Below are positions 49,459 through 60,340 of a DNA stretch of 64,000 bases, one piece after another. The stretch covers positions 1-64,000 of the forward strand of contig OZ025878.1 of NCBI GenBank assembly GCA_964019415.1, in the 5' to 3' direction. This stretch comes from Ianthella basta (taxonomy: Eukaryota; Porifera; Demospongiae; Verongiida; Ianthellidae). A program made the position numbers and the translations under genes. Position 1 is the stretch's first letter. Every line of letters starts with the position of its first letter. The notes beneath the pieces are model-generated. The model saw only the letters and a list, made by a program, of their open reading frames with translations. It searched no databases and was not told the origin of the DNA.

Positions 49459-50758
49459 TTATTCATCATTTTGTGTTTCAATGGGTTGTGTTGTTGCCAT
49501 GACAATCATGTCCACTGCTTCTGCAAAACAGTTACACACAGCAAGAGGAGACTGCTTCATCAGGTTCTCGTCTCCTTGACGATATTTGCCTGCAGGCAAC
49601 CAATAAACAGGTAAAACTGGTGTCCGGGCAGCTATGCTCTCTCCTAAAGCTAGCATATTAAACACCCTCACACTTCCTGCAGCAGTCTCCTGCTGGGGTG
49701 CTTAGATAACGAATGCAGCTTCAAGTGCCCCAGGTGGAGAGCGTCTAGCATGCTAGGCTAGGCCTGCCATGCGCAGTGCACTCACCAGTCCGTACCAACA
49801 AGCCCATCATCCCTGCATCCATTGCCCCCTCAACATCGTCCCTCCAGTCGTCACCAACCATGACACAGTTCTCCTCCGCAATCCCCACCTCGCGGGCAGC
49901 AGAACGGAAGAAGGGAATGGATGGCTTCCCCACCAAAATGGCCGTCCTGCCTGTTGCGGCCTCCAGAGCCTCCACAAAGGGACCAGGGCCAAGAGCCAGC
50001 CCGTCTCCTCGCTGGAAGTATCGGCCCTTGTGGATGGCGATAAGGGATGCGTCCGGGTGGTCCATTAGCAGCCTGATAAAGAGGAGGGGCAAGAGGGGGC
50101 GGGGCCATTACCTATGCTCTTGTGGGGGTCAGTGCAAGCACACCATTGCCAACTCCACAGCTAGCCTGCCACACACACGCAGAGACCAAGTGGCCTGAGT
50201 AGCACTCCAGCTGAGTCGCCGTCGGCCGCATTACCTGAAAGCTCTGTTCATGTCTTTGTAGTTGAGTCGCTCTGGCGCCAGTCCCACCACCACGGCGTCT
50301 CCACCTGCAGAGTCGCCCTCTGCCAGCTCCTGTCTGCCCACTACGTCTTCCGCCGCCTCTGGTGACAGCAATAACAGCGGCCGTAGTAGCCGTCGCTCCT
50401 GCAGTAGCCCCTGCACGGCAGAGAGGGCGGAGTGGAGCTCTTCTTCATAGACAGTGAGTCCGGCTCGTTGGAGGCGCTGCAGCAGGTGCCGGCGAGGCTC
50501 CTTTGTCGTGTTGGTCACGAAGCGGAGGCGCAGACCGGTGCGTCTCAGTCTGTATGTGTGAGCGGGGGAAGAGAGGACGCTACCGCAAGCAATGAAGCAT
50601 GAAGTCAGATGCAGTGGTTACCTTTCGAGGGCCTCAGCAGCGCCGTCCGTTGGTGTGTCTCCGATGTGAAGCGTCCCGCTCAGATCGACCAGGACGGCTC
50701 GAGCATGTCGCAGCCGCAAATATGCGGAGCGTGCTTTACCGCCGACTAGTGACACCAT
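49459..50758 (-). CDS. HDHD2: Haloacid dehalogenase-like hydrolase HDHD2
   Basis: HAD-superfamily phosphatase with a C2 cap; physiological substrate unclear. Exons 50622-50758, 50235-50549, 49786-50072 and 49459-49589 join in phase for 289 residues (human 259). Motif I is VLVDLSGTLHIGD, in which DLSGT replaces the usual DxDGT, as in HDHD2. Motif II is FVTNTTKEP. The signature block LIAIHKGRYFQRGDGLALGP is followed by ILVGKPS (motif III Lys) and VMVGDDWRDDVEGA (motif IV). The N-terminus is about 20 residues longer than the human protein. The start codon lies 58 bp from that of HYPK. Confidence 0.95.
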
Positions 50759-50816
50759 GAAGGACACAGCTGGAGACCATTTTCGGGAACTTGGGAATTG
50801 CGCAATCCGCTTAACA
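50759..50816. promoter_or_regulatory. HDHD2/HYPK bidirectional start region
   Basis: Only 58 bp separate the divergent start codons. An alternative in-frame HYPK ATG at 50757 would overlap the HDHD2 start codon inside CATG. It is less likely because family alignment supports 50817. Confidence 0.55.
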
Positions 50817-51934
50817 ATGGCGACCGAAACGACCTCAGCTGCTCCACCGCTCCCGAAGACCCACGACAGTCAGAGCGCGGCTAACCTGGAACGAGTGACT
50901 GACTATGCAGAGGAGAAGGAGATTGTTGGGGACTTTGGACAGGTTGATATGACCCTTTTTGTTGAAATTCATGTTTTGCCTGTCTTCATGTATCTCCTTC
51001 TGTACAGTGGTCTCCTGTGCATATTTACGTCGCTAGCTATAGTATATTGTATCATGGGAAGTTCCAGTCTGTGCAACATGTCTATGATGCCCTCCCCCCC
51101 CCATGTGTGTCGCAGGCCATCTCCGCCATTGCTGGTCAGTGGCAGTCAAAGAACAAAGAGTGAGTAGTGAGCACTTGACGTGTGCCCCAACCGCTTCTGG
51201 TGGCCGCCATTTTGTCGGGAAGAGGTGGTGGAATGTGCTGAACATATAGACCTCGCTTAATCTCTGTAGCCACATCGAGTAGCCAGTTCTGACCATTTGT
51301 GTCGTGGCAGTTTAGTTTGTACATGTTGTTTCAGTCATCAAGTGTGTGTGTGTGTGTGTGTGCGTGTGCGTGCGCGTGCGCATGCGTGTGTGTGTGTGTA
51401 GCTGAACTTGTTAGAGGATTGTTCCGTGTGGTGCGCGAATGATCCACTTGTGTCGGTCACTTGGCAGGAAACAAGATGAAATGAACAGAGTTGTCATTCG
51501 CAAGGAAGACGTGGAGCTGATTGTGAGTGGTATTGGCATGTGTGTAGGGGAGGGGCACCTCACCCTCACATCCTAACCCCTCACAAACACACCCACACCC
51601 TCACAAACACACCCACACCCTCATAAACACACCCACACCCTCAAACATGCCCACACCTTCACAAACACACCCACACCTTCACAAACACACCCACACCCTC
51701 ACACCCATACCTCACCCCCTCATCCCTCCCAAGCACACCCTCACCCCTCCCAAGCACACCCACACCTCACACCCTCACCCCTCCCAAGCACACCTCACAC
51801 CCACACCTCCTCACTGTGATGCTATATAGATGCGTGAGCTGGAGGTGTGCCGAGAGGTAGCCGAGAGGAGCCTCAGGGAACACAGTGGAGATGTTGTCAA
51901 GACATTGTGCACTCTAACGTCATATGTTCAATGA
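50817..51934 (+). CDS. HYPK: HYPK, NatA-associated chaperone-like protein
   Basis: Huntingtin-interacting protein K binds the NatA N-terminal acetyltransferase and regulates it at the ribosome. Exons 50817-50942, 51116-51159, 51468-51522 and 51830-51934 give 109 residues (human about 121). Exon 1 encodes the conserved LERVTDYAEEKEI helix. Exon 2 reads AISAIAGQWQSKNKE. Exon 3 ends VVIRKEDVELI. Exon 4 starts MRELEVCREVAERSLREHSG and corresponds to the C-terminal UBA-like NatA-binding domain. The C-terminus KTLCTLTSYVQ is slightly diverged. Exon 4 is followed by a GTGACA microsatellite at 51944-51968. Confidence 0.95.
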
Positions 51935-52560
51935 GCCGTCGTGTGACAGTGACAGTGACAGTGACAGTGATGGTAGGCAGTGACGTATTGAGTTGTGTAC
52001 AGGTGTGTGTGTACCAGCCATCAATGTTGCCCCATTTGAACAAGTAGGCTCATCATCTCATGTCACAACCACCACTGTGTGTGTGGGGCGGTTGGACTAG
52101 TGCATGCTTTGGCAGAGTTGGGACCATCCCAGCCCTCATCCTTGCCATCGTGGCCTTGGTCACTAGAGGACCACACAGAAGTGCACGGCTGGCATCAGCA
52201 TCAGTGGCGGATCTAGGATTTCCGAAAGGGTGGTTCTAAAGTAGTTAGGTGCACACACAGTGCCCCTGATATATGGCCACCATGGACGCCTCTTTCTGGT
52301 CTAAAAACTGCCCAAAATCCTACACAAGACTGACAAAGGGGGTTCCTTTGCACCCCTGGATCCCCCTCTAGATCCGCCACGGAGCATCCCTGGTGATAGG
52401 CATTGTGCTGGTGCTGGGTGGTTTGGATTAGTGATGCTTTGGCAGAGTTGGGAGATAATGGGATCGACACAAATGCACCCAACTCCATATATGGCAATGA
52501 CACACCTCACATAAGTAACACTTACCCTTAGCTGCATTAGCCTACAGTAAAGACAGGCGT
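51935..52560. other. Intergenic region with a duplicated membrane-protein fragment
   Basis: 52121-52203 matches part of the paralogue at 55376-55460 (GGGACCATCCCAGCCCTCAT and what follows), and 52384-52420 may continue it. It is cut by the small element at 52204-52380. TGCTTTGGCAGAGTTGGGA occurs twice (near 52107 and 52435). Probably a decayed fourth family member. Confidence 0.6.
52204..52380. mobile_element. 177-bp MITE with GTGGCGGATCTAG ends
   Basis: 13-bp inverted termini GTGGCGGATCTAG. The termini resemble hAT-type short elements. The flanks share AGCATC but no clean 8-bp duplication can be fixed. Confidence 0.65.
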
Positions 52561-53124
52561 ATGTGGACAGAACGACCGACTGACGTGTTGCTGTGCTCGA
52601 TGTCTGGCCAGCATAGCCACGTCCAGCCAGCCTGGCCTCATCCTTCAGGACAAGCCGACTGCAGCCCACTGCTGCAAGATGCTGACACTGAGTGCCCGCC
52701 CCAGCTGCAAGGTGCCACCTCGTACTCTCCAGTGGACCAGGTTGACCCCGCACCTTACTTCAGCTACCCCCTCGGGTCACAGCCCGTCACCTCAGCCAGC
52801 ACCACCGTAGTGGGGACTCAGCCCACAGCAGTGTCCACCACACGCATACCTCCACTTAGGGGAAAACCAAGGAGGCTAGCATTAAGTGCTCTTGTTCTCT
52901 CCGTCATCACACTGCTCTGCTGTGGCCCCTCTCTTGTCTCCCTTTACCTCTCCATCCCTGCCCTCATCTTGGCTGTGGCAGCGCTCACAACCACTGGACC
53001 GGCACAGATGAAGAATGCTGCCCTCAGCATCTCCCTCAACGTGGCCCTCCTTGTCTACACTGCAGTGGCCCTCATCGCCTTCATCCCTGGCTATGTGGTC
53101 AATAGTAGCTCCAGCTCCCCTTAG
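52561..53124 (+). CDS. Small two-helix membrane protein, paralogue A (CD225/dispanin-like topology)
   Basis: 187 codons from 52561; an ATG at 52600 (MSGQHSHVQP) is an equally good start. A proline/serine-rich N-terminal half precedes two hydrophobic stretches, ALSALVLSVITLLCCGPSLV through IPALILAVAAL and AALSISLNVALLVYTAVALI, separated by a short polar loop, then a short tail. The layout resembles CD225/dispanin proteins, but sequence support is weak. It is clearly paralogous to the genes at 54926 and 61126 (shared IPALILA, VLSxITLxCC and ISI/LS blocks). It lacks their Cys/Tyr-rich tail. Confidence 0.65.
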   Translation: MWTERPTDVLLCSMSGQHSHVQPAWPHPSGQADCSPLLQDADTECPPQLQGATSYSPVDQVDPAPYFSYPLGSQPVTSASTTVVGTQPTAVSTTRIPPLRGKPRRLALSALVLSVITLLCCGPSLVSLYLSIPALILAVAALTTTGPAQMKNAALSISLNVALLVYTAVALIAFIPGYVVNSSSSSP

Positions 53125-54438
53125 TGGCCCTGGGGCTCTTATTACTATTACTCCTACTACTCATGTTATCACTCTTACTGGTGGTACCAGGTGGATCCAA
53201 GTTAATTGAGTTGTTACTTCTGTGAGCTCCAAACATTGCATGTGTGTCTAGTGTGTGTTGTGTGTTGTAGGCCCTTTACTGTAGCATGCTCTGGACACGC
53301 ATGTACAGAGTGCATGAACACAGTAAACACCTCTTATGGGTTTGCAGCTGAGTTGTGGATCATGTCACAGTTGAGTGATGAGGAGTGATTATGACACATT
53401 GACTTGTAGCCCATGCAGCTGTCCCTTCACTTCACAGCTATTCGATGCATGGAATTCGTGAATTACAGGTAGAGTCCACGTCACAGGGGCGGTGGAACAA
53501 GGGGGGCAGGGGGGGCAATTGCCCCCTGCCCCCCCCCCCCCCCCCCCAACTTTTAGGATGGGGGCCTTGCCCCCCCATCCAAATCCTGATAGCTCGCAAA
53601 CTTTGGTGAATATATTGCTGCATGAATATTTTGTACATAAGTACGTCTGTAACAGTATTTAATTTATTTTTATCAATGTCAAGTATAGACAAGTCTGCTC
53701 AGACAGCATGCATGGCCGTGCCAGTGTACAACTCGCTGCGCCAGGGCTATAATCATACTTGCCCCCCCCACTGGGAAGTTGCTCAGCCGCCCCTGTGTCA
53801 TATACCTCAGCACACACCACATGGTCCTGTCAAGGCAGCCATACACATGTCCATCGATCTCAAGTAGTAAAACTTGTGAAATTTGTTTATTAATAATTAG
53901 CTAAATCTTTACCAAATGTTCATCAGCTGACCAGGCCAGTAGGCTGGTCTGAAAATGGAGAGTCCTTGTGTAGCCAAAGTGGACCACAGTGTTTGCTCAC
54001 TCCGGCCGTCTCCATGCAAGTTGTACTCAAATGCACACTTTAACTAAACACATGAATTCTTTAATAATATGTTCATTGCAGCCCATTAATTGCTTATGAC
54101 AGCTGCAATAGTTGAGTGTTGCTGAGCAGTATCAACTGAACTGCTGCTACACGTAACAGGTAGGCAGGAAAGGTAAAATGGAAGGAAATGTTTGTGCTCC
54201 TAAGATGTACTGTTCCCAGTGGCAAGTTGAACTCATGCAGGAACCCCCCACCCCTCACACACACAGCCTACGGGCCTGCTGCCTTCTTCAGTGGCAGTGT
54301 ATAATGCAATGTTGGCCACACGAGACTTGCGTGAAGTGTGGTCGATTTGGGTTTCCGGAATGCCGGAAGTAGAACGGGCCGAACGGTCGCGAAATTGATT
54401 TCGCTGGTTGTGGGCCGTTTTGACTGAGCGCCTCGACT
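53125..54438. other. Gene-poor region
   Basis: No coding gene recognised apart from the MITE at 53484-53795. AT-rich around 53880-54140. Confidence 0.5.
53484..53795. mobile_element. 312-bp MITE with CAGGGGCGG ends
   Basis: Inverted termini CAGGGGCGG at 53484 and CCGCCCCTG at 53787-53795, a terminus common in hAT elements. Internal G-rich and C-rich runs (53500-53550). No target duplication could be confirmed. Confidence 0.65.
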
Positions 54439-54447
54439 GGCCGCACC

Positions 54448-54863
54448 TAGTCTCGTCCCCAGCCCACTTCCGGTCGCCATTTTGCAATGGCCCGAAAGGT
54501 GGTCTGGCACATTTGCTCGATATTTTGATACCGCCCTTGGGGCGCTTGCCAAAATCTTGGCAAGCGCCTCCATGTCTTGCGATACGCAATTTAGCAGCTT
54601 CATTCGCTCACCTACGTGAGTCATATTTAGGTATTCTATCAAATGAGATAAAACTGTAACCAATTTTACCGCTTTCACAATTACGAAGGGTGGCCTGGTA
54701 TAGTTTCTCAATGTCCGTTACCGCCCCTTGAGGCGATTCTAGCAAGCGCCCCAATCATTGTGCTTCTTGCATGCAGGTGACGCAACATACCGAAAGTTTT
54801 TAAATAATCAGAATATCGAGCAAATGTGCCAGACCACCTTTTGGGGGGCTGGGAACGAGACTA
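54448..54863. mobile_element. TAGTCTCG-family element 1 (416 bp) with 9-bp duplication
   Basis: Ends TAGTCTCGTCCCCAGCC and its inverted counterpart GGCTGGGAACGAGACTA. Inverted homology extends through GGTGGTCTGGCACATTTGCT. It is flanked by a perfect 9-bp direct repeat GGCCGCACC (54439-54447 and 54864-54872). Internal GGCGCTTGCCAAAATCTTGG hairpin. A 9-bp duplication is typical of Mutator-like elements. Confidence 0.88.
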
Positions 54864-54925
54864 GGCCGCACCAGGCCATTATCTGACTACCGTGTCCGCG
54901 TGTCTACGCTAACATACCATATGAA

Positions 54926-55676
54926 ATGACAGCTCCTGAGCGCGATCTACAGATCTTCTCCCCACGTCAGCAGGACCAGCTGTTTCCCGAAGGAGGCTAC
55001 CAGCCCGCTCCGGCCCAGTTTCCTTCGCAGCAACCCAAGCCGTTTCCCGACTATGGCGGGCTAGTCTCGCGGGGCCAGACCCATTTCCTGCCTCCATTTT
55101 TTCATTATGACGTCATCGGTCGGCAGGACGTCATAATGAAAAAATGGAGGCAGGAAATGGGTCTGGCCCCGCGAGACTAATGGCGGGCAGCCGCCCGGCT
55201 ACCACCCGATCACTGAGACCTCTGTTATGATCACTGTGGTAAGCGCCCAGCCAACGGCAGTCGCGTCCGTTCAGCCCCCGCCCGAGGAGGACCACACTGG
55301 GATGGCAGTGGCCGCGCTGGTGCTGTCCATCATCACGTTGGTCTGCTGCGGTGTTACGTTCTTCTTCTCCCTCTTCTGGACCATCCCAGCCCTCATCCTT
55401 GCCATCGTGGCCATGGTGACTAGAGGGACCACACAGAAGTGCAATGCTGGCATCAGTATTGGACTGAGTGTGACCGTTGTCGTGATCACAGTAGTCATTG
55501 GCATTGTTATAGCCCTAGCCGCTGCCCTCCTTGCCACCACCGGCCACTGCCCCTCCTACTACTCCAGTGAATATAATACCTACTGCCAGCCCTACAGCCC
55601 CTATGTCTGCACCGTCTGCAGCTGCAGTTATTACTACACCTCAGCATCCACCAGTGCCACCTTCTGCCCCACCTAG
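54926..55676 (+). pseudogene. Two-helix membrane protein, paralogue B, broken by a palindromic insertion
   Basis: The ATG at 54926 opens MTAPERDLQIFSPRQQDQLF and continues with a Pro/Gln-rich segment to 55061. A 118-bp element plus a 9-bp duplication (127 bp, not a multiple of three) then shifts the frame and brings a stop at 55178-55180. Beyond it the original frame resumes: MITVVSAQPTAVASVQPPPE, hydrophobic AALVLSIITLVCCGVTFFFS, WTIPALILAIVAMVTRG, GISIGLSVTVVVITVVIGIV and a Cys/Tyr-rich tail ending in TAG. Both halves are otherwise undamaged, so the break looks recent and could be a single-haplotype event. A shorter product from the ATG at 55227 could retain both helices. Confidence 0.8.
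55062..55179. mobile_element. TAGTCTCG-family element 2: 118-bp perfect palindrome in a coding exon
   Basis: Two 53-bp arms, perfectly complementary, around the 12-base loop ATCGGTCGGCAG; arms begin TAGTCTCGCGGGGCCAGACC. Flanked by the perfect 9-bp duplication ATGGCGGGC (55053-55061 and 55180-55188). Perfect arms and duplication imply a very young insertion. Each arm end contains TGACGTC. Confidence 0.95.
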
Positions 55677-56112
55677 CTGCATGGGTAGGGGACACAGCTG
55701 GTACCTGCGGCAATGTAGCTACACTGAACTCCACACACACAGTAGAAGTGTAGACAGAACGTTTTGCATCAGCTGCTGTCAGGGAAGCCACATACACACA
55801 TAGCTATGTAGGCATCTTACTCTAACGTTTACAGCTCCCTGTACTTGTGTTTCTGGTATGCAATTCACAGTATAAATGTGTTGGATGTAGTGACCAAAAC
55901 ATATATGTGGCAGTCGAGATTAGAATGCGAACATTATACAGGAAGTTCATTTTGAGAAAATGGCGTTTAAAGTTTTCGGTCGTTTTCGACGTAATGCGTA
56001 TATTGCGCTGTAGATTGACTGTTGTGTACTTGTAGTGCTTTCAATGGGCTTTCTGCTGGTCTTTGTTTGGTAACCGAGCGAATTTGCATCGCGGAGAAAC
56101 AGTGGTGGTAAG

Positions 56113-58973
56113 ATGTCTGAAGATACGCAAGGCGCGAGCTCTCTTCCCGAAGGCGCAAGCACCCTCCTGCACAGCGTGAGCACTCCTCCTCATGGCGCAA
56201 GTACTCTCCCACATGGCGCAAGTACTCTCCCACACGGCGCAAGTACTCTCCCACACGGCGCGAGCACTCTTCAGAGCGCAAGCAACCCCCCTCGAGACGC
56301 AAGCACTCCTCAAGGTGCAGGCCCACTACTTCACGGCGCGAGCACTCCTCAAAGCTCTAGCACCCTCCCTCCGTCAGTAGCTTCCTCGCCTATCGTTGCA
56401 CAGCTAGCATCTACTCGTAGCCCTTCCTTGTTGACGGCAAAAACATCAAAACGGGAACGCTTGGACAACTTCTTTAAGGGCAAGTCGCGCGCGGCGTATA
56501 GGCTTTCTCCCGAGCTTGATGGAAGTCTGTCAAGCTCAGAGACATCGCTGACTGGAGTGCAACGTTGCCAGCGTGGCTGTACAGAGGTCCTGGGACAGTT
56601 GGTGGACATTTTCCATTCCATTGGCCGCCACAACGCGAAAACAGAAGCAACCTACTCAAAGAGCTACCCCAAAGAGGGAGACCACACCAATGTCTCTGGT
56701 GAGTGGATAGAAAAAGTTTTGAGTAGTGTGCATGTATTGTGCTTTGTGTGTGTGAGTGAGGGCTTGCAAACAGTTAACGTGTGTGATGATGGTACCCACA
56801 ATCGACACCATCATGGTGTAAATTGTGGGTGCCATCATGTTGGAATGCTGGTGTGGCACCATACAGCATTCGACATGAAACACATTGTGCTAAGAGTGGA
56901 AATTATGATTTTGAATTACTACTGAGCTTGGTATGCATTGAGCAATGAACCATCTTCTTTGATTGTGCAGCTCAAAATCAATGGATGAGAGAGAGTCTCT
57001 TTGATGCCTATGGCAACTACTTGTATTGCTCAAGCTGTATTTGTCACCTTCTTGGTGTTCACAGAGCACGATTAGCACGATTGAGGCAGATCAAAGTCTC
57101 CCAATGCCAGGAGCCAGTCAGAACAATGACGAAGAAAAAAGTAGTGGAGAAGAAGTTAGAGGAGTTTGTGCTTCACCCAGGACTGGACACTTCATCTGTA
57201 GGTGTATCGGTGTGGTGGAAGGCCTTGAAGGATACTGATGAAGTCGAAGTAAAGTATCCACACGAACGACATAGATTGGCAGGGCAGCCATCTAACCGGT
57301 CAAAGCCAGCTGTAAGGAGTGCATTTCTTACATTCGTCGATGCCAACAGTCATCCAAATGGACGCCAGGCTGGAAGCTACAGCCCACAATTTTTCTTCAT
57401 CCCAAAATTCACACGCATCGATCCTCCTAAGCCTGGGGAAAGAGATTTCGACGTAAAGGCCAGGTCATCGGTTGTGTGGACGTTTAATCACTCTCAAGAA
57501 GAGACAGGTGGAAGCACATGCTCTGCATTCGCCGCTCGTGAGTGGCTAAAGAGCGATCGACCCAAGGTTGCCCTCCATCCACACAAGTCTGATTACTGTG
57601 ACACTTGCAAGTACCTTAAGGAGGAAGTTTCACGTCAGCAAGCAATTCTAAAGCGCCTTTCTCAATCTGGATCAGCTGAGGAACAGAAACTAAAAGATGT
57701 GGAAGCGAAAATCAAAGCAACCGAGGAGGAATTACACAGTCACAAAGTGGAAGCAAATGCAGCAAGAGATTACTACAACCAAATGATCAAGAAATGCAAA
57801 ACGGAGTGGGCAGAGATCAATAAGCTATCAATGGAAGAAAACCCATCGCAGGATACAGTGTCCAAGCTTGTGGTGGCAAAGCACACTTTCACACTTGTGC
57901 TGTCAGCCGACTTTCAGCAAAGCAAGCTTATTCCTCACTGGGGAAGGACGGAGCAGCCAGGTTCTACCTACTACCTACAGAAGGTATCACATGACATTTT
58001 CGGGCTGGTAGACCACAGAAGCGAGGCGAGCTGTAACTATACTTGGATATTTGATGAAACAGTTGGTCCATAGAATACCGATCACACCATAGCATTCCTA
58101 TCAAACTACTTGGAGAAGGTGACATCTGAGTTTCCGTGGATCAGACGTGCTTGCATCTTTCTGGACAATGCTGGAAACACAAATAAGAATCGTTACCTCT
58201 TTTCTTGGGCCATGGAATTGGTTGAGAAGCGCACTTTGGACCACTGCCGCTTCTGTTTTTTGGTGGCCGGACACACAAAGTTTAGCCCAGATCGTCTCTT
58301 TGCATTAACAGGCAATGCTTACAACAGGGCTGATGTTTTTACAGCAGGGGAACTGCTTGAAATTTGCCAAAGATTCAGCACCAGTTGCATCGAGGATGGG
58401 TCACACATCTTTGACTGGAGAAGTGCAATGGCCAAGAAATACTCTGATTTGCCCGGAGTACGGAAGATGCACGATTTCCTGATTGTTCGTGGCATCAACG
58501 ATCAAGTTCTGATGAAAGTGAGAACAAGCTGCCACAGTGGAACCCCCATCGAGTCTCCATTGCGTGTAGTGGACTCCACACAATCAGGCTCACCAACTGG
58601 CTGTTACTGTGATCACCCTCGACCACTCACTGCCGACAAAATGGCCCATGTCACCCAAATGTGTCACAGGTATATACCACCTGCACGATGGCCAAGCTAT
58701 ATCACACCTGTGCCCCAGGCTGGACCACCACTTCCCGAATCAGGTACTCGTGCAACAGGTTCATCTACTGCACAAGCAAGTACCAGTTCCAGTACTTCAA
58801 GTGCGACACCTTCTGCGAATCAGCAGGAGACAGGCCCTCCACTAGCAAAGAAACCAAAGAAGACAGTAAGGAAATGTGGCACACCAGGATGTGATGGCTC
58901 TGGCCACAAAAACAAAAAGCGATGGAATGAAGGTCACACCACTAAAGCGGGATGTCCAAGACACAGACGTTAG
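56113..58973 (+). pseudogene. Transposase-like DDE/H protein (DUF7869-type) with one in-frame stop
   Basis: Exons 56113-56698 and 56971-58973 join at G-GTGAGT and TTGTGCAG. The N-terminal region has about ten 7-8-residue repeats of HGASTLP type. Next comes a Cys-containing segment YLYCSSCICHLLGV, a CDTCKYLKEE motif and a coiled coil (about 57620-57850). The nuclease-like core reads FTLVLSADFQQSK (Asp), RACIFLDNAGNTNKNRYLF (Asp) and CFLVAGHTKFSPDRLFAL (His and Asp). The C-terminus CGTPGCDGSGHKNKK and GHTTKAGCPRH fit a MYT1-type C2HC zinc finger. The only lesion is TAG at 58071-58073; the frame is open on both sides. The family is common in invertebrate genomes but poorly described. Confidence 0.7.
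56787..56840. repeat. Imperfect palindrome in the transposase intron
   Basis: ATGATGGTACCCACAAT and ATTGTGGGTGCCATCAT are near-perfect inverted copies around a 19-base centre that is itself partly palindromic (CACCATCATGGTG). Confidence 0.7.
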
Positions 58974-59434
58974 AATATTGCTCATCTGTCGTTTATTGTA
59001 ACAGTTACTGCCCTAAACTACTCTGATTGACCATCTGTAAGATTGTCATACTGGAAAAATGTATAATACTGGGTCCTGTCACTTAATTCTGTGATATGTG
59101 TAGCAAACACTTACTATGGTAATCATTCATAATACCAGCGCCGTCATTTCTTTGATTATGCTACCAAAAAAAGGCTTGAAATAGCTGCGAGTTGAATTGC
59201 ACGAGATCGCGGCCGCCATTTTTCCGCCTCATTAATATTCATAAAGTCGCGGAGGAGACAAGATTCGCGTACCTTGATGGCTTCTACGCGCTATATCTCC
59301 TCCGTAAAAGCGTTTTCCGCTTCAGAACTTGGTACAGAGATAATGAAGGAGTTGTTCTACCAGAATATGGCAAAATCTCGATTTCGAAAAGTCGGTGTAA
59401 TGTTCGCATTCTAACCTCGACTGCCACATATATG

Positions 59435-59989
59435 GTATGGTGATTGGGACGAGCCTGAGCGAGCCCCACAATTAGAAGATCAACGGCGACTTTGTTTGTA
59501 ACCGTACGTCTTACCATATAGTTCTATTTGCGAGCCGCTTTTGGCTTCATGAACATTGTGGTTGCACTATCGTGCATGTACAAACAATGACCCACACACA
59601 CACCAAACGCATAACTCTATGGGGGGTAATCAATGCCAAAATTAGCAGGTGATGCCTGCACTTTACATTTGGCAGGTGACTTTGCCTTTCAGGAGACCTA
59701 TACATATATACTAGATCCTATCTATGAGCTATAGGTCATGGTGGTTGATGTTTAACTTAACAAAGTGGAAACATGCATGGGTTAGGCCTGGCTTAACACC
59801 CTTGTCAGTGAGGTCAAAGGTCATAAAATGGCTACTATCGGCGCACGTACAGTGGAAATGGGCCACTTGCTTTATGGCATATAGATGGCAACCATAAGTT
59901 AATAAGGTATATAGTGCATGTGGACTGTTTTATGCAGCATTATGTTATGGCTAGTTGTATGTTTCCACTATTGGTTGTATATTGCTCTT
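59435..59989. other. Non-coding region
   Basis: Nothing recognised; AT-rich unique DNA. Confidence 0.4.
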
Positions 59990-60340
59990 TTACAGATGGA
60001 GCTTTGTTATTCATGGTTGCATTGATGGCTACAGTCGCCTTATAACATTTCTAAAGTGCTGATACTGTTTTCAAGCATTTCCAAGATGCCATTCTGAGGT
60101 ATGGACTTCCAGAGCGAATTCGTACAGACCGTGGAGGGGAAAATGTTAGAGTTGCAGAATACATCCGAAGCGGGGGCCAGAAAGAAACTGCTTTATAACG
60201 GGCGTAGTGTTCATAATTCACATATAGAACGCCTGTGGCGTGATGAATTTCAAGGAAGATGTCACTGGACCCATGAAGGAATACAAGTGTGGGCTGTCCA
60301 GGGAACCCTTGCGGAGGAACCATTTCGAACCGCTCCAGTG
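59990..60340 (+). pseudogene. Fragment of an integrase-core (rve-type) transposon protein
   Basis: Reads VIHGCIDGYSRLITFLKC, then after a frame change DAILRYGLPERIRTDRGGEN and, in yet another frame, GRSVHNSHIERLWRDEF. This is the catalytic core of an integrase-like family widespread in animal genomes (first Asp upstream not seen; RTDRGGEN carries the second Asp). At least two frameshifts; a dead fragment. Confidence 0.75.

Larger units (their letters stand above)
55900..59434 (+). mobile_element. 3.5-kb autonomous-type DNA transposon with a DUF7869-like transposase
   Basis: 37-bp inverted termini with one mismatch (left begins CATATATGTGGCAGTCGAG at 55900; right ends CTCGACTGCCACATATATG at 59434). 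Homology continues a few bases outward imperfectly, so the true edge may lie 7-8 bp further out. No target duplication identified. It carries one large gene with a single intron. Confidence 0.8.

Noticed and set aside
53484-53795. Target-site duplication for the CAGGGGCGG element
   Set aside because: GTCA occurs near both ends but at different offsets; no 8-bp direct repeat can be demonstrated.
54268-54711. - strand frame of 147 codons over the 54448-54863 element
   Set aside because: It crosses the element boundary and target duplication, has no recognised domain and lies mostly in inverted-repeat DNA.
59192-59443. + strand frame of 83 codons near the right end of the 3.5-kb transposon
   Set aside because: It overlaps the terminal inverted repeat and has no family resemblance.
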